Of a DNA stretch of 6,274 nt, positions 1 to 5,789 are shown one piece after another. Positions within the stretch are counted from its first letter, which is position 1. Each line of letters begins with the position of its first letter. The notes under the pieces are model-generated. The model did no database searches. It worked only from the letters and a program-made list of their open reading frames with translations, and was not told the DNA's origin. This stretch comes from Spirochaetales bacterium (lineage in GTDB: Bacteria > Spirochaetota > Spirochaetia > ARS1246), in the NCBI GenBank assembly GCA_016930115.1, contig JAFGHN010000286.1, forward strand, positions 1 through 6,274. The letters run 5' to 3'. Made by a program: the position numbers and the translations under genes.

Positions 1-957
1 CTCAACGAGTTCTTGAGCGCGCTTGTTATGGATATCGAGTTTGAAGGCCGCGTTGCTGACAGGGACCTGCTTATCACAACCGCGAGCATCGAAGCGACCA
101 TCCCTTTTAGAGGCAAGAACGAGAAGGGTCTGTGGCCGTGCGATATTCTCAGGACCAGGGTGGTGCGGACGAACCAGGCCTTTGGCCTCCGTTTGGATGA
201 GCAGGAGATAGATGATGCCGTACGGTCCGCCGTCACCTTCGCCAACCGGGATGTGAGAAACTTCGCCGAAGACGATGTGGGTCGGTTTCTCGATAACACC
301 TGGAAATTGCTTCCCGAGACGAACCCTTCGCTTCGGATGAGCGGGGTGTATTCGATCGTCAACTACCGGATCGCATTGCAGAAAATGGAAGGTTTCTTGC
401 GGTTTCTCGACCCGCAAGCCATATTCAGCAGGTTCAAAGACGTACCGGAAGAGGATGAATACAACAATCTCCTGAAGCTCGCCTATCGTAACGTAGAGGT
501 GGCGCGGGATTATCTTGGTATCAAGCTTCTCACCGCGGCGGTGCTTGAAGCCCTTGCCCGGTTGACCGGCGGTGATGCTCCGGTTTCGTTTTTCATGGGG
601 GATATCAACCCGCGGGAAACGGGCGACCGAATCGAGGATTATCTGCCGGAGTTTTCACCGAAAAAGGGCGTCCGGACAAACGAGACTCTGTACAATCTTC
701 TCGCCTTTGGGCGTGCGGGCGCCTCCAGTTTTGACCTGCAAAACTCGCCGTTGTCGCTGTTTATCTATTCGGAGCTCGGGTCCGATGGTTACGCCCTGAG
801 GCTTGAAGCGGCCAAGGAAATGTTCAAAGGCGGGCTCAACAGCAAGGATTTTCTTGACGGATTTCCGGGAAATCTGGTGTCCGCGGTTGCGAATGCCTGC
901 GGAGAGATGGCCTTTACGAGAAAGGAAGCCCTTGCCCGTCAGTTCCAGCCGGAATAA
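1..957 (+). CDS. Unrecognised protein, 3' portion (5' end outside window)
   Basis: The reading frame is open from base 1 (L-N-E-F-L-S-A-L-V-M...) to TAA at 955-957. The TTG at 13 and ATG at 28 have no Shine-Dalgarno in front, so the gene most likely begins upstream and about 318 codons are visible here. I do not recognise the family. The visible part is soluble, with no signal peptide and no membrane segment. It is rich in charged and aromatic residues and looks mostly helical, with an acidic patch around DVPEEDEYNN and later segments such as FFMGDINPRETGDR and EAAKEMFKGGLNSKDFLDGF. I see no nucleotide-binding loop, zinc ligand cluster or DNA-binding helix pair. The end ...ALARQFQPE overlaps the 3' end of the convergent DUF3108-like gene by 19 bases. 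That it is a real gene is well supported by length and composition; the function is unknown. Confidence 0.8.
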   Translation, partial: LNEFLSALVMDIEFEGRVADRDLLITTASIEATIPFRGKNEKGLWPCDILRTRVVRTNQAFGLRLDEQEIDDAVRSAVTFANRDVRNFAEDDVGRFLDNTWKLLPETNPSLRMSGVYSIVNYRIALQKMEGFLRFLDPQAIFSRFKDVPEEDEYNNLLKLAYRNVEVARDYLGIKLLTAAVLEALARLTGGDAPVSFFMGDINPRETGDRIEDYLPEFSPKKGVRTNETLYNLLAFGRAGASSFDLQNSPLSLFIYSELGSDGYALRLEAAKEMFKGGLNSKDFLDGFPGNLVSAVANACGEMAFTRKEALARQFQPE

Positions 958-1670
958 TCGAGTATTTCGACGTACCGTTTTGGCGAACCGGGGTAACTGC
1001 TGCTCCCTTCATAGGCGACCAGATAGTGGGGCCTCTCAACGCTGAACCAGAAGTAGGTCTTTGGAATAAACGGTTTCAGCACCCGCATGATGCCGGACCC
1101 CGAGACCTTGAGCTCCACTTTGTGACATTCGATGGTCCGGCCGTTGACCGGCAGCTCTTCTCTATCGGCGTACCGAATCCGTATCGTGAAGTCCGAGGAC
1201 TGCTCCTCATTCTCATCGCCCGTATCAATAAACACGATATCAAGTTCTTCCGTTACTTCCCCGAAGGGGTAACCGCGCAGCACATATTTCAGATCGGTGA
1301 AAGTGAGAACCGGCACCCCTGTAATACGATACTCCCCTTCAAAGGAAAGGAGCGTCGAGGAATCGATGGAAATCCCGTTTCCCACGGTTACCGAACGGAC
1401 GGAAAAGGGAAGCATGGTCGGCCGTTCTACTTTTATTTCTATCGTTTCGTTTTCCGATCTATAGACAAATCCGTAGATATTCCGCTCGTTCTCCCGGAGG
1501 ACCGCCACCTCTTCAACGTAACTGTATTGCTCGTCGCCTTCACGTACGGTATACACCGCGGTTTCCCCGTTGGGGATCATCGGGTCTTCAAGCACCGTTT
1601 GACCCGAAAGCGCGGCCGCTGACAGGAGTGAGAGTAGCGCCGCCGCCGGCATCGATCGGCCTGATTTCAT
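939..1670 (-). CDS. Secreted DUF3108-like protein
   Basis: This is a 243-residue protein. I chose the ATG at 1670 because it opens a signal peptide: short basic start MKSGRSM, hydrophobic core of about residues 8-21 (PAAALLSLLSAAAL), and a small-residue cleavage region near A-L-S-G at 20-23. A longer frame reaching 1808 adds an arginine- and proline-rich stretch that crosses the intergenic hairpin, so I rejected it. The Shine-Dalgarno is weak (AGG about 13 bases upstream). The mature part is beta-rich. It begins with the pattern IPNGETAVYTV (32-42) and ends with a YFWFSVERPHYLVAYEG block (206-222) and SPKRYVEIL, which resembles DUF3108, a family of periplasmic beta-structured proteins of poorly known function. 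The acidic loop DTGDENEEQSSD (149-160) is probably exposed. It lacks a lipobox cysteine, so it is likely soluble and periplasmic. The family call is by pattern only; secretion is the firmer claim. Confidence 0.72.
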   Translation of the reverse strand: MKSGRSMPAAALLSLLSAAALSGQTVLEDPMIPNGETAVYTVREGDEQYSYVEEVAVLRENERNIYGFVYRSENETIEIKVERPTMLPFSVRSVTVGNGISIDSSTLLSFEGEYRITGVPVLTFTDLKYVLRGYPFGEVTEELDIVFIDTGDENEEQSSDFTIRIRYADREELPVNGRTIECHKVELKVSGSGIMRVLKPFIPKTYFWFSVERPHYLVAYEGSSSYPGSPKRYVEILDYSGWN

Positions 1671-1672
1671 AG

Positions 1673-1707
1673 CTTGAAGGTACCTGTTCTTCAAGAGAAT
1701 GTTCAAG
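1673..1707. promoter_or_regulatory. Cluster of three CTTGAA/TTCAAG hexamers upstream of the DUF3108-like gene
   Basis: CTTGAA lies at 1673-1678, with its complement TTCAAG at 1690-1695 and 1702-1707. The first two form an inverted repeat with an 11-base gap, and the last two are direct repeats 12 bases apart. They sit immediately upstream of the minus-strand start at 1670, where an operator would be expected. Hexamers recur by chance, so this is only a candidate protein-binding site. Confidence 0.2.
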
Positions 1708-1745
1708 AAGCCTGTGATGATCCGGACCGGCAGACACCGATCTAC

Positions 1746-1764
1746 ACCGCCGCCTTGCGGTGGT
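1746..1764. other. Short GC-rich hairpin in divergent intergenic region
   Basis: ACCGCCGC (1746-1753) pairs with GCGGTGGT (1757-1764) across the 3-base loop CTT. The stem is eight pairs with one G-T wobble. There is no T-run on either side, so it is not a classic terminator. The right arm overlaps the candidate -35 of the transporter promoter. Similar small palindromes are common between genes and may affect RNA stability or be a repeat-family member; copies elsewhere cannot be seen here. Confidence 0.4.
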
Positions 1765-1782
1765 GGTTGGGTGTGGTATAGT
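1755..1782 (+). promoter_or_regulatory. Candidate extended -10 promoter for the AI-2E family gene
   Basis: TGG-TATAGT at 1774-1782 is an extended -10 (TGn plus 5 of 6 to TATAAT). TTGCGG at 1755-1760 is a weak -35 with a 16-base spacer. The predicted start point, about 1789-1790, falls directly on the GTG at 1790 and three bases before the ATG at 1793. The transcript from this promoter would therefore be leaderless or nearly so. Confidence 0.45.
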
Positions 1783-1792
1783 AGGGCTCGTG

Positions 1793-2854
1793 ATGAGCGA
1801 ACACACACGCACCAGGAGGCCGGGACGGCGGCCCGTCGACCCTTGCCTGTGGGTCTTTCTCGCCTATTTCCTTATGTTCATCGTACTGTTCAAACTCTCG
1901 CCGAGTATCCTGGGCGCGCTGACACTCGGTTGGTACCTTTCGGTGATCATCGAAGTGCCCGCCAGAACGCTTTCAAAAATCAAGTTCGTGCCTTATAAGC
2001 TCGCCGTCGTCATCTCAAGCATCTTCGTTTTTGCATTGCTGGCCGCGGGGGTTTCACTTCTTATTCCGATTGTCATAGACGAGGGGAAGCGGCTCTTCGA
2101 TCTGGTTACCAGCAGCGTGAGAGATCTGAATCTGCAGGACATGTTCCGTAACGACAGCGAAGCCAGGGTTGAGTGGATTGTCGGTATCACAGATTCGTTT
2201 CTTTCGAACCTGGGAGAGCAGGCTGCGACCCTGGGCGGCGATGCTTTGAATTGGACGGTGCAGCATATTCCAAACGCCACGACGGCGTTGCTGATATTCG
2301 TCATCACTGCGTCCTACTTCACCGCCGTCGTGCCGCTGCTCAAGGCCAATCTCCGGCGTTTCTTTCCACGGTCCGGGAGGGACAAAGCCCTCTCATTTGT
2401 TGCCTCTTTCTACGGCGACTTGCGCCACTTCATAGGCGGCCAGGTTATCATCGCGCTCATCGTCGGCGTGTTGATGGGGGTAGGGATGCTGATAGCCGGT
2501 ATCCCCTACGCGCTTTTTCTTGGGTTTCTTGCGGGCATCACGAACTTCATTCCGTTCCTGGGGGTGATCCTGGCCGGAATACCGGCGATCCTCGTGGGCC
2601 TCACCCGCGCCGGAGTGTGGGGGCTCGTCAAAGTCCTCATCGTCATTATCGCCACGAACCAGATCGAGAGCTGGATACTGTCGCCGCGGATACAGGGAAA
2701 AAGGATGAAGCTCAACTGGTTCGCCATCATCGTTGCCATCTTTTTTTGCGCCCAGTTTCTCGGCATCGTCGGCGTCCTTCTGGCAATCCCGATTCTCATC
2801 TTTTTCAGGGACTTCTGGATTCAATACATACAGCGGGCCTTCGAGCGCTTGTGA
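1793..2854 (+). CDS. AI-2E/PerM-family transporter-like membrane protein
   Basis: This is a 353-residue polytopic inner-membrane protein of the AI-2E transporter family (PF01594; YdiK, TqsA, PerM relatives), whose members are linked to export or exchange of small molecules or ions. The substrate cannot be told from sequence. The start at ATG 1793 gives a basic N-terminus (RTRRPGRRP) before the first membrane helix; AGGG at 1783-1786 can serve as ribosome-binding site. Hydrophobic segments lie at about 18-36, 38-55, 69-93, 160-183, 216-237, 239-270, 278-289 and 308-338, with a soluble helical stretch at about 94-158 as is usual in the family. Family hallmarks are GFLAGITNFIPFLGVILAGIPA (244-265) and NQIESWILSPRIQGKRMKLNWF (289-310), followed by the glycine-rich FLGIVGVLLAIPI. 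Length is normal. No terminator follows, so read-through into the NifX-like gene 78 bases downstream is possible. Confidence 0.93.
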   Translation: MSEHTRTRRPGRRPVDPCLWVFLAYFLMFIVLFKLSPSILGALTLGWYLSVIIEVPARTLSKIKFVPYKLAVVISSIFVFALLAAGVSLLIPIVIDEGKRLFDLVTSSVRDLNLQDMFRNDSEARVEWIVGITDSFLSNLGEQAATLGGDALNWTVQHIPNATTALLIFVITASYFTAVVPLLKANLRRFFPRSGRDKALSFVASFYGDLRHFIGGQVIIALIVGVLMGVGMLIAGIPYALFLGFLAGITNFIPFLGVILAGIPAILVGLTRAGVWGLVKVLIVIIATNQIESWILSPRIQGKRMKLNWFAIIVAIFFCAQFLGIVGVLLAIPILIFFRDFWIQYIQRAFERL

Positions 2855-2862
2855 AAGCTCGC
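2847..2862 (+). repeat. 16-base exact repeat, copy 1
   Basis: GCTTGTGAAAGCTCGC spans the stop codon of the AI-2E family gene and recurs exactly at 5927-5942 in the same orientation. It contains a GCTT/AAGC stem capped by GTGA, a GNRA-type tetraloop. In this copy the stem extends by CGA-type pairs 2842-2844 with 2859-2861 around a two-base bulge. A 16-base match by chance within a window this size is unlikely, roughly 1 in 100, but not impossible. Confidence 0.4.
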
Positions 2863-2863
2863 G

Positions 2864-2892
2864 TTGACAGTGAAAACTATTATCAATATCTT
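2864..2892 (+). promoter_or_regulatory. Sigma70-type promoter for the NifX-like gene
   Basis: TTGACA (2864-2869) is a perfect -35. A 17-base spacer leads to TATCTT (2887-2892), which matches 4 of 6 of the -10 consensus. The implied start near 2899 leaves a leader of about 34 bases containing a strong AGGAG at 2921-2925. The NifX-like gene can therefore be transcribed independently of the upstream transporter gene. No extra operator palindrome is evident. Confidence 0.65.
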
Positions 2893-2932
2893 GTATCCTT
2901 GTGATTTTGCACAAACAAAGAGGAGTGATTCT

Positions 2933-3271
2933 ATGAAAATAGCTGTACCGGTAGCAAACGGAGTGCTGTCGCCGCATTTCGGCCACTGTGAAACCTTCAC
3001 CATACTCGACGCCGACGGAGACGGAAAAAGGATAACCGGAAGCACCGTTGTGGACGCGCCGCCTCACGAGCCCGGGCTCCTCCCGGCCTGGCTCGCCGAA
3101 CGCGGGGTTGATCTGATCATCGCCGGAGGAATGGGGCAAAGAGCCCAGGATCTTTTCGTCGCGAGGAATATCGGTGTCGTTGTCGGCGCACCTGCGGATA
3201 CACCCGAAAACCTGGCGATGGCGTACCTTGAAGGGAAATTAGCTAGCGGCATCAATGCCTGCGACCACTGA
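2933..3271 (+). CDS. NifX/NifB-family metal-cluster-binding protein
   Basis: This is a 112-residue single-domain protein of the dinitrogenase iron-molybdenum cofactor biosynthesis family (PF02579: NifX, NafY and the NifB C-terminal domain). Members bind or carry iron-sulfur/molybdenum-type clusters; stand-alone versions are common in anaerobes without nitrogenase and their role there is poorly known. The start is ATG 2933, set by AGGAG at 2921-2925 with a 7-base gap. Family signatures are MKIAVPVANGVLSPHFGHCE (1-20), with His15, His18 and Cys19 as plausible metal ligands, and DLIIAGGMGQRAQDLF (60-75), followed by the strand GVVVGAPADTPE. The C-terminus ends in NACDH, adding Cys110 and His112 as further candidate ligands. 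No nifH, nifD, nifE or Mrp-type ATPase gene is next to it in this window. Family assignment is firm; cluster type and partner are unknown. Confidence 0.93.
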   Translation: MKIAVPVANGVLSPHFGHCETFTILDADGDGKRITGSTVVDAPPHEPGLLPAWLAERGVDLIIAGGMGQRAQDLFVARNIGVVVGAPADTPENLAMAYLEGKLASGINACDH

Positions 3272-3276
3272 TATAA

Positions 3277-3314
3277 GGCGCCGCCGGTTAAACCGCGGTT
3301 CATCCGGCGGCGTC
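3277..3314. terminator. Stem-loop between convergent NifX-like gene and rsgA
   Basis: CGCCGCCGG (3279-3287) pairs perfectly with CCGGCGGCG (3304-3312), extended by one wobble and one G-C pair to 3277 and 3314. The 16-base loop itself contains the 10-base palindrome AACCGCGGTT (3291-3300). It lies five bases after the NifX-like stop and 16 bases after the rsgA stop on the other strand, so it suits a shared bidirectional terminator. No real T-run follows on the plus strand, and only CCTTATAT follows on the minus strand. Intrinsic termination may therefore be weak, or the structure may protect 3' ends. Confidence 0.6.
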
Positions 3315-3330
3315 CGGCTGCCGAAGGCCG

Positions 3331-4437
3331 TCAGAAACGGCGTTTGCCGTGTTTCTTGATGTCTTTTACATATCGAGAAAGCTCCTTCCCTCGCGCTTTG
3401 AGCTCCCGGTCATATTCCAGACGGCTTTTTTCGTCGCGCCGCGAGTTTAAGTACTCGAGCTCCCTCTGCATGCTGAGGTAATTCTCATATCTGCTTCTTT
3501 CAATCTTGCCGGAGGTAACTGCTTCAAGGACAGCGCAACCCGGCTCTCCGGAATGAGTGCAGTCTCTGAAGCGACATGACACGGTAAGCTCGTCTATTTC
3601 CGGGAAAGCGGAGCTCAAACCGCCGGCGTCCGTCCAGAGTGCAATTTCTCTCAATCCGGGTGTGTCGATAAGAAGCGCGCCTGAAGTAAGACGGACCAAT
3701 TGCCTGCGGGTAGTGGTGTGTTTTCCGCGGAGGTCCTGTTGGCGCTGTTGTCCGGTATACATTATTTCCTCGCCGGCGAGTCGGTTGATGATGGATGATT
3801 TCCCGACACCCGAGCCGCCGGTCAACACAATGGTCCGGCCGGGCGGCGCTAACGTTTTAAGCTCCTCGAAACCCGCGCCTGTGGCCGCGCTTACCGCAAG
3901 CACCGGTACGCCGGGCGCAACGGCCTGTGCCTGAAGGACCGTTGCCGAAACATCATCGCACAGATCCGCCTTATTCAGGATGACCGCCGGTTGTGCTCCG
4001 CTATCCCAGGCGATGGTAAGGTATCTTTCGATCCCGCGAAGGTTGAAATTCCTTCCGCCGTCAAGGCCGTTTACGATAAAGACGTAATCTATGTTCGCGG
4101 CCAGCACCTGCGCATCGGTGGTGCGGCCGGCTGTTTTCCGCAGCAGCGCCGAGTGCCTCGCAAGGACTTTCCTGATGATCCAGTGCTCATGCCCGGCGTC
4201 TGGATCCACGAAAAGCCAATCGCCGACCGCCGGGTATTCGGTTCTTCCGGTGAAGGAATTGAGGAGGGAGCCGGTGAGCACGGCCCAGTTTTCTCCTCCG
4301 TCGGTCCTTACTTTGTAATAGTGCCCCGATTCCGTCACCACTCGTCCGGGCGCGAGGCCTTCGTCGTCGGGTAGTTGTGTATCTTTCTTTTTCACGGCCG
4401 CCCTGTAGGTGTTCCAGCCGTAGTCTTCGATGTTCAT
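3331..4437 (-). CDS. rsgA: Ribosome small-subunit-dependent GTPase A (RsgA/YjeQ)
   Basis: This is a 368-residue circularly permuted GTPase that checks late 30S subunit maturation and releases assembly factors; it acts in the cytoplasm on the ribosome. I chose the ATG at 4437 because AAAGGA lies 8 bases upstream (4446-4451) and the protein then begins as family members do; the frame extends further to 4557 but without family-like sequence. Domains in order: an N-terminal extension and OB-fold (about 25-105, with VGDWLFVD at 71-78), then the permuted G domain with G4 NKAD (155-158), G5-like AVSAATG (181-187), G1 P-loop GGSGVGKS (207-214), G2 threonines in GKHTTTRR (238-245) and G3 DTPG (258-261). 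Next is the zinc site Cys288, Cys293, His295, Cys301 in CRFRDCTHSGEPGC. The tail is basic and helical, ending KKHGKRRF, suited to rRNA contact. All key residues are present, so it is probably functional. Confidence 0.97.
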   Translation of the reverse strand: MNIEDYGWNTYRAAVKKKDTQLPDDEGLAPGRVVTESGHYYKVRTDGGENWAVLTGSLLNSFTGRTEYPAVGDWLFVDPDAGHEHWIIRKVLARHSALLRKTAGRTTDAQVLAANIDYVFIVNGLDGGRNFNLRGIERYLTIAWDSGAQPAVILNKADLCDDVSATVLQAQAVAPGVPVLAVSAATGAGFEELKTLAPPGRTIVLTGGSGVGKSSIINRLAGEEIMYTGQQRQQDLRGKHTTTRRQLVRLTSGALLIDTPGLREIALWTDAGGLSSAFPEIDELTVSCRFRDCTHSGEPGCAVLEAVTSGKIERSRYENYLSMQRELEYLNSRRDEKSRLEYDRELKARGKELSRYVKDIKKHGKRRF

Positions 4438-4476
4438 GAACGCATTCCTTTTGTACGCTGTCGAATTGACAAAATA

Positions 4477-4495
4477 CTGCCGTCGTCTGCGGCAG
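4477..4495 (-). other. Hairpin in the rsgA leader, attenuator-like
   Basis: On the minus strand CTGCCG, a 7-base loop and CGGCAG form a six-pair stem followed directly by TATTTTG, 40 bases upstream of the rsgA ATG. The T-run is short, so at best it is a weak terminator or attenuator. It could simply structure the leader RNA. Confidence 0.25.
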
Positions 4496-4547
4496 AACGG
4501 GAAATTGCTTGACTGTTCGAATCGTCCTGAAAGAAGGGGCAGGGCAG

Positions 4548-4591
4548 GTAGAGACAAAAGCCTCGGTTTATGCCGGTCCTTGCGTCTCTAC
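4548..4591. repeat. Palindromic intergenic element bounded by GTAGAGAC / GTCTCTAC
   Basis: GTAGAGAC (4548-4555) and GTCTCTAC (4584-4591) are perfect 8-base inverted repeats enclosing 28 bases. The interior keeps partial symmetry (AAAG against the CTTG side, and CGG at 4564-4566 against CCG at 4573-4575), so the whole can fold as an imperfect long hairpin. Similar sequences flank it: GAAGGGGCAGGG (4533-4544) on the left and GAAGGCAGGGG (4597-4607) on the right. It resembles an interspersed palindromic repeat or short MITE. No other copy is in this window, so the assignment rests on structure alone. Confidence 0.45.
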
Positions 4592-4636
4592 GAAATGAAG
4601 GCAGGGGTTATTGAAGCGGCGCCTGACAACATCCCC

Positions 4637-4669
4637 CTAGACAGGAGATCCGTCTCCAAACACCGACAT
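4637..4669 (-). CDS. Possible 10-residue leader peptide with consensus Shine-Dalgarno
   Basis: ATG at 4669-4667 opens MSVFGDGSPV and stops at TAG (4639-4637). It is preceded by a full GAGGAGG (4676-4682) at an ideal 6-base gap made of T only. This is a better ribosome-binding site than that of any full-length gene in the window, yet the ORF has only ten codons. It lies 200 bases upstream of rsgA on the same strand. It could be a translated leader, the intact start of a gene that has since decayed (the frame meets a second stop at 4571-4573 after a GDVVRRRF-type stretch), or chance. The peptide shows no run of one amino acid of the kind used in classic attenuators. Confidence 0.35.
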   Translation of the reverse strand: MSVFGDGSPV

Positions 4670-4682
4670 AAAAAACCTCCTC
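4643..4682 (-). promoter_or_regulatory. Ribosome-binding site with two competing foldings
   Basis: On the minus strand the Shine-Dalgarno core AGGAG can pair with CTCCT (complement of AGGAG at 4643-4647) inside the mini-ORF, which would hide the site. The same downstream bases can instead close a local hairpin GGAGA-CGGA-TCTCC (4657-4644), which would free it. The two foldings exclude each other. Switching by translation, a ligand or another RNA is an inference; only the complementarity is seen. Confidence 0.3.
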
Positions 4683-4875
4683 GAGTACAATGTTCAATGT
4701 CTATACTGCCGGCGAAACGCGAGTTTGTCAACGCGATTGAGGTGTCATCGCCTTGGGCGGTAAGTCGACGGAAGGCTGATACTTGCGATATACTGGGTTG
4801 ACAGGCTGCTGACAAAATAATTGAAGGGCGGCAGGAAGGCGATTTCGTATCTGTTTCCCGCTTTTGGAGAAAAAC

Positions 4876-5778
4876 ATGAATGAAAATCGTACGCGGCGGA
4901 AAGCCTTTGATCTTGCAAGAATCACCTTTGTATACATGGCGGCCGGAGCGGCTGCATGGCTGTGCGTGAGCAGATACTCACATCTTCATCCATTCCTTGT
5001 GGTTGGAATAGCGGACATCGCCGCGACGGTTTTTGTGTTTCTTTTCAGCATGATATTCAATAATTCGAGCGTCTACGATCCGTACTGGAGCGCCGCACCG
5101 GTTCCCATTGCGCTCTATTTCATCCTTGCCGTCAGACCGGCCGAAGCCGGCATCGGCCTCAGGCAGGTGGTGATCCTTATGCTCATTCTTATCTGGGCGG
5201 CACGATTGACCTGGAACTGGATACGGAGATGGGAGGGCATGCGCCACGAAGATTGGCGGTACGCGAATTTCAGGAATCGCTTTGGAAACCTTTACTGGCT
5301 TGTGAGCTTCGCGGGCATACATTTCTTTCCCACCTTGATGGTATATCTGGGGTGTTTGACGATGCTCCCGGCGTTGGGGGTTGCCGGGGAGGCAAGTACG
5401 CTTCTTGACGCTGCGGGGTATATCGTGGTGTTGACTGCAATCGGCCTTGAGACGGTGTCCGACAGACAGATGCAACGCTTTTTAACCGGGGACCGGCAAC
5501 AGGGAAAGGTGCTGGATCGAGGTCTTTGGGGAGTGATGCGGCATCCAAACTATCTGGGTGAGATCCTGTTCTGGTGGGGCATGTGGCTGTTCGCGATTTC
5601 AGTCGATTCCGGTTGGTGGTGGACAGTGGCGGGCCCCGTTGCCATGACCTTGATGTTCAGCCTGGTGAGCGTCCCGATGATGGAGAAGCGGTTGTTGAAA
5701 AGGCGGGAAGGCTACGCGCAGTACAGGGAGGAGGTACCGGCGCTCCTTCCTTTCAGGTTTAAAAAACGGGATGATTGA
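4876..5778 (+). CDS. DUF1295 membrane protein (steroid 5-alpha-reductase / ICMT-like)
   Basis: This is a 300-residue polytopic membrane protein of the DUF1295 family (PF06966), related to steroid 5-alpha reductases and isoprenylcysteine methyltransferases. Bacterial members are often called isoprenoid or fatty-acid-related reductases, but their substrate is generally unknown. I chose ATG 4876 because GGAG (4866-4869) sits six bases upstream; the in-frame TTG at 4864 lies inside that site. Hydrophobic segments are at about 16-31, 39-61, 73-87, 98-115, 141-166, 177-192, 226-244 and 247-266. Conserved blocks are SVYDPYWSAAP (65-75), WNWIRRWEGMRHEDWRY (113-129), ETVSDRQMQRF (192-202), GLWGVMRHPNYLGEILFWWG (216-235), which is the cofactor-binding-type motif of the superfamily with Arg222, His223, Pro224, Asn225 and Glu229, and MMEKRLLKRREGYAQYREEV (268-287). 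Length and motif order are normal, so it looks intact. Confidence 0.92.
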   Translation: MNENRTRRKAFDLARITFVYMAAGAAAWLCVSRYSHLHPFLVVGIADIAATVFVFLFSMIFNNSSVYDPYWSAAPVPIALYFILAVRPAEAGIGLRQVVILMLILIWAARLTWNWIRRWEGMRHEDWRYANFRNRFGNLYWLVSFAGIHFFPTLMVYLGCLTMLPALGVAGEASTLLDAAGYIVVLTAIGLETVSDRQMQRFLTGDRQQGKVLDRGLWGVMRHPNYLGEILFWWGMWLFAISVDSGWWWTVAGPVAMTLMFSLVSVPMMEKRLLKRREGYAQYREEVPALLPFRFKKRDD

Positions 5779-5789
5779 CCGGTAAGGTC

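Larger units (their letters stand above)
4438..4875. other. 438-base divergent intergenic region with no convincing protein gene
   Basis: Frames crossing this stretch (for example 4430-4801 plus and 4588-4815 minus) lack ribosome-binding sites, are arginine- and serine-rich and show no family pattern, so I treat them as non-coding. What it does hold is the rsgA ribosome-binding site, a small hairpin (4477-4495), a palindromic element (4548-4591), and a strong isolated Shine-Dalgarno with a 10-residue ORF on the minus strand (4637-4682). Near the plus-strand gene there are loose promoter-like words: TATACT at 4789-4794 and TTGACA at 4798-4803, which do not pair at a normal spacing. It is unusually long compared with the other gaps here. 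Confidence 0.6.

Noticed and set aside
1671..1808. Longer N-terminus of the DUF3108-like gene starting at 1808
   Set aside because: The extra residues cross the intergenic hairpin, give an implausible TQPPPQGGG-type sequence and place the signal peptide internally. ATG 1670 gives a normal signal peptide.
2393..3139. 248-codon minus-strand frame opposite the AI-2E and NifX-like genes
   Set aside because: It is a shadow of two clearly recognised plus-strand genes and has the highly charged, repetitive composition typical of antisense frames.
4700..4731. Minus-strand promoter TTGACA (4731-4726) with TATAGA (4705-4700) for the mini-ORF
   Set aside because: The spacer is 20 bases. Shifting the -10 to get 18 bases gives AGTATA, a poor match. 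It is suggestive but not good enough to list.
4430..4801. 123-codon plus-strand frame in the rsgA/DUF1295 gap
   Set aside because: It starts inside rsgA on the other strand without a ribosome-binding site, has Arg/Ser-rich low-quality composition, and crosses the palindromic element.
4588..4815. 75-codon minus-strand frame in the same gap
   Set aside because: No Shine-Dalgarno, no recognisable pattern, and it overlaps the stronger initiation signal of the 10-residue ORF in another frame.
4798..4822. TTGACA (4798-4803) followed by AATAAT as a promoter for the DUF1295 gene
   Set aside because: The gap is only 12 bases, too short for a normal sigma70 promoter, and the separate TATACT at 4789-4794 lies upstream of this TTGACA and has no credible -35 of its own.
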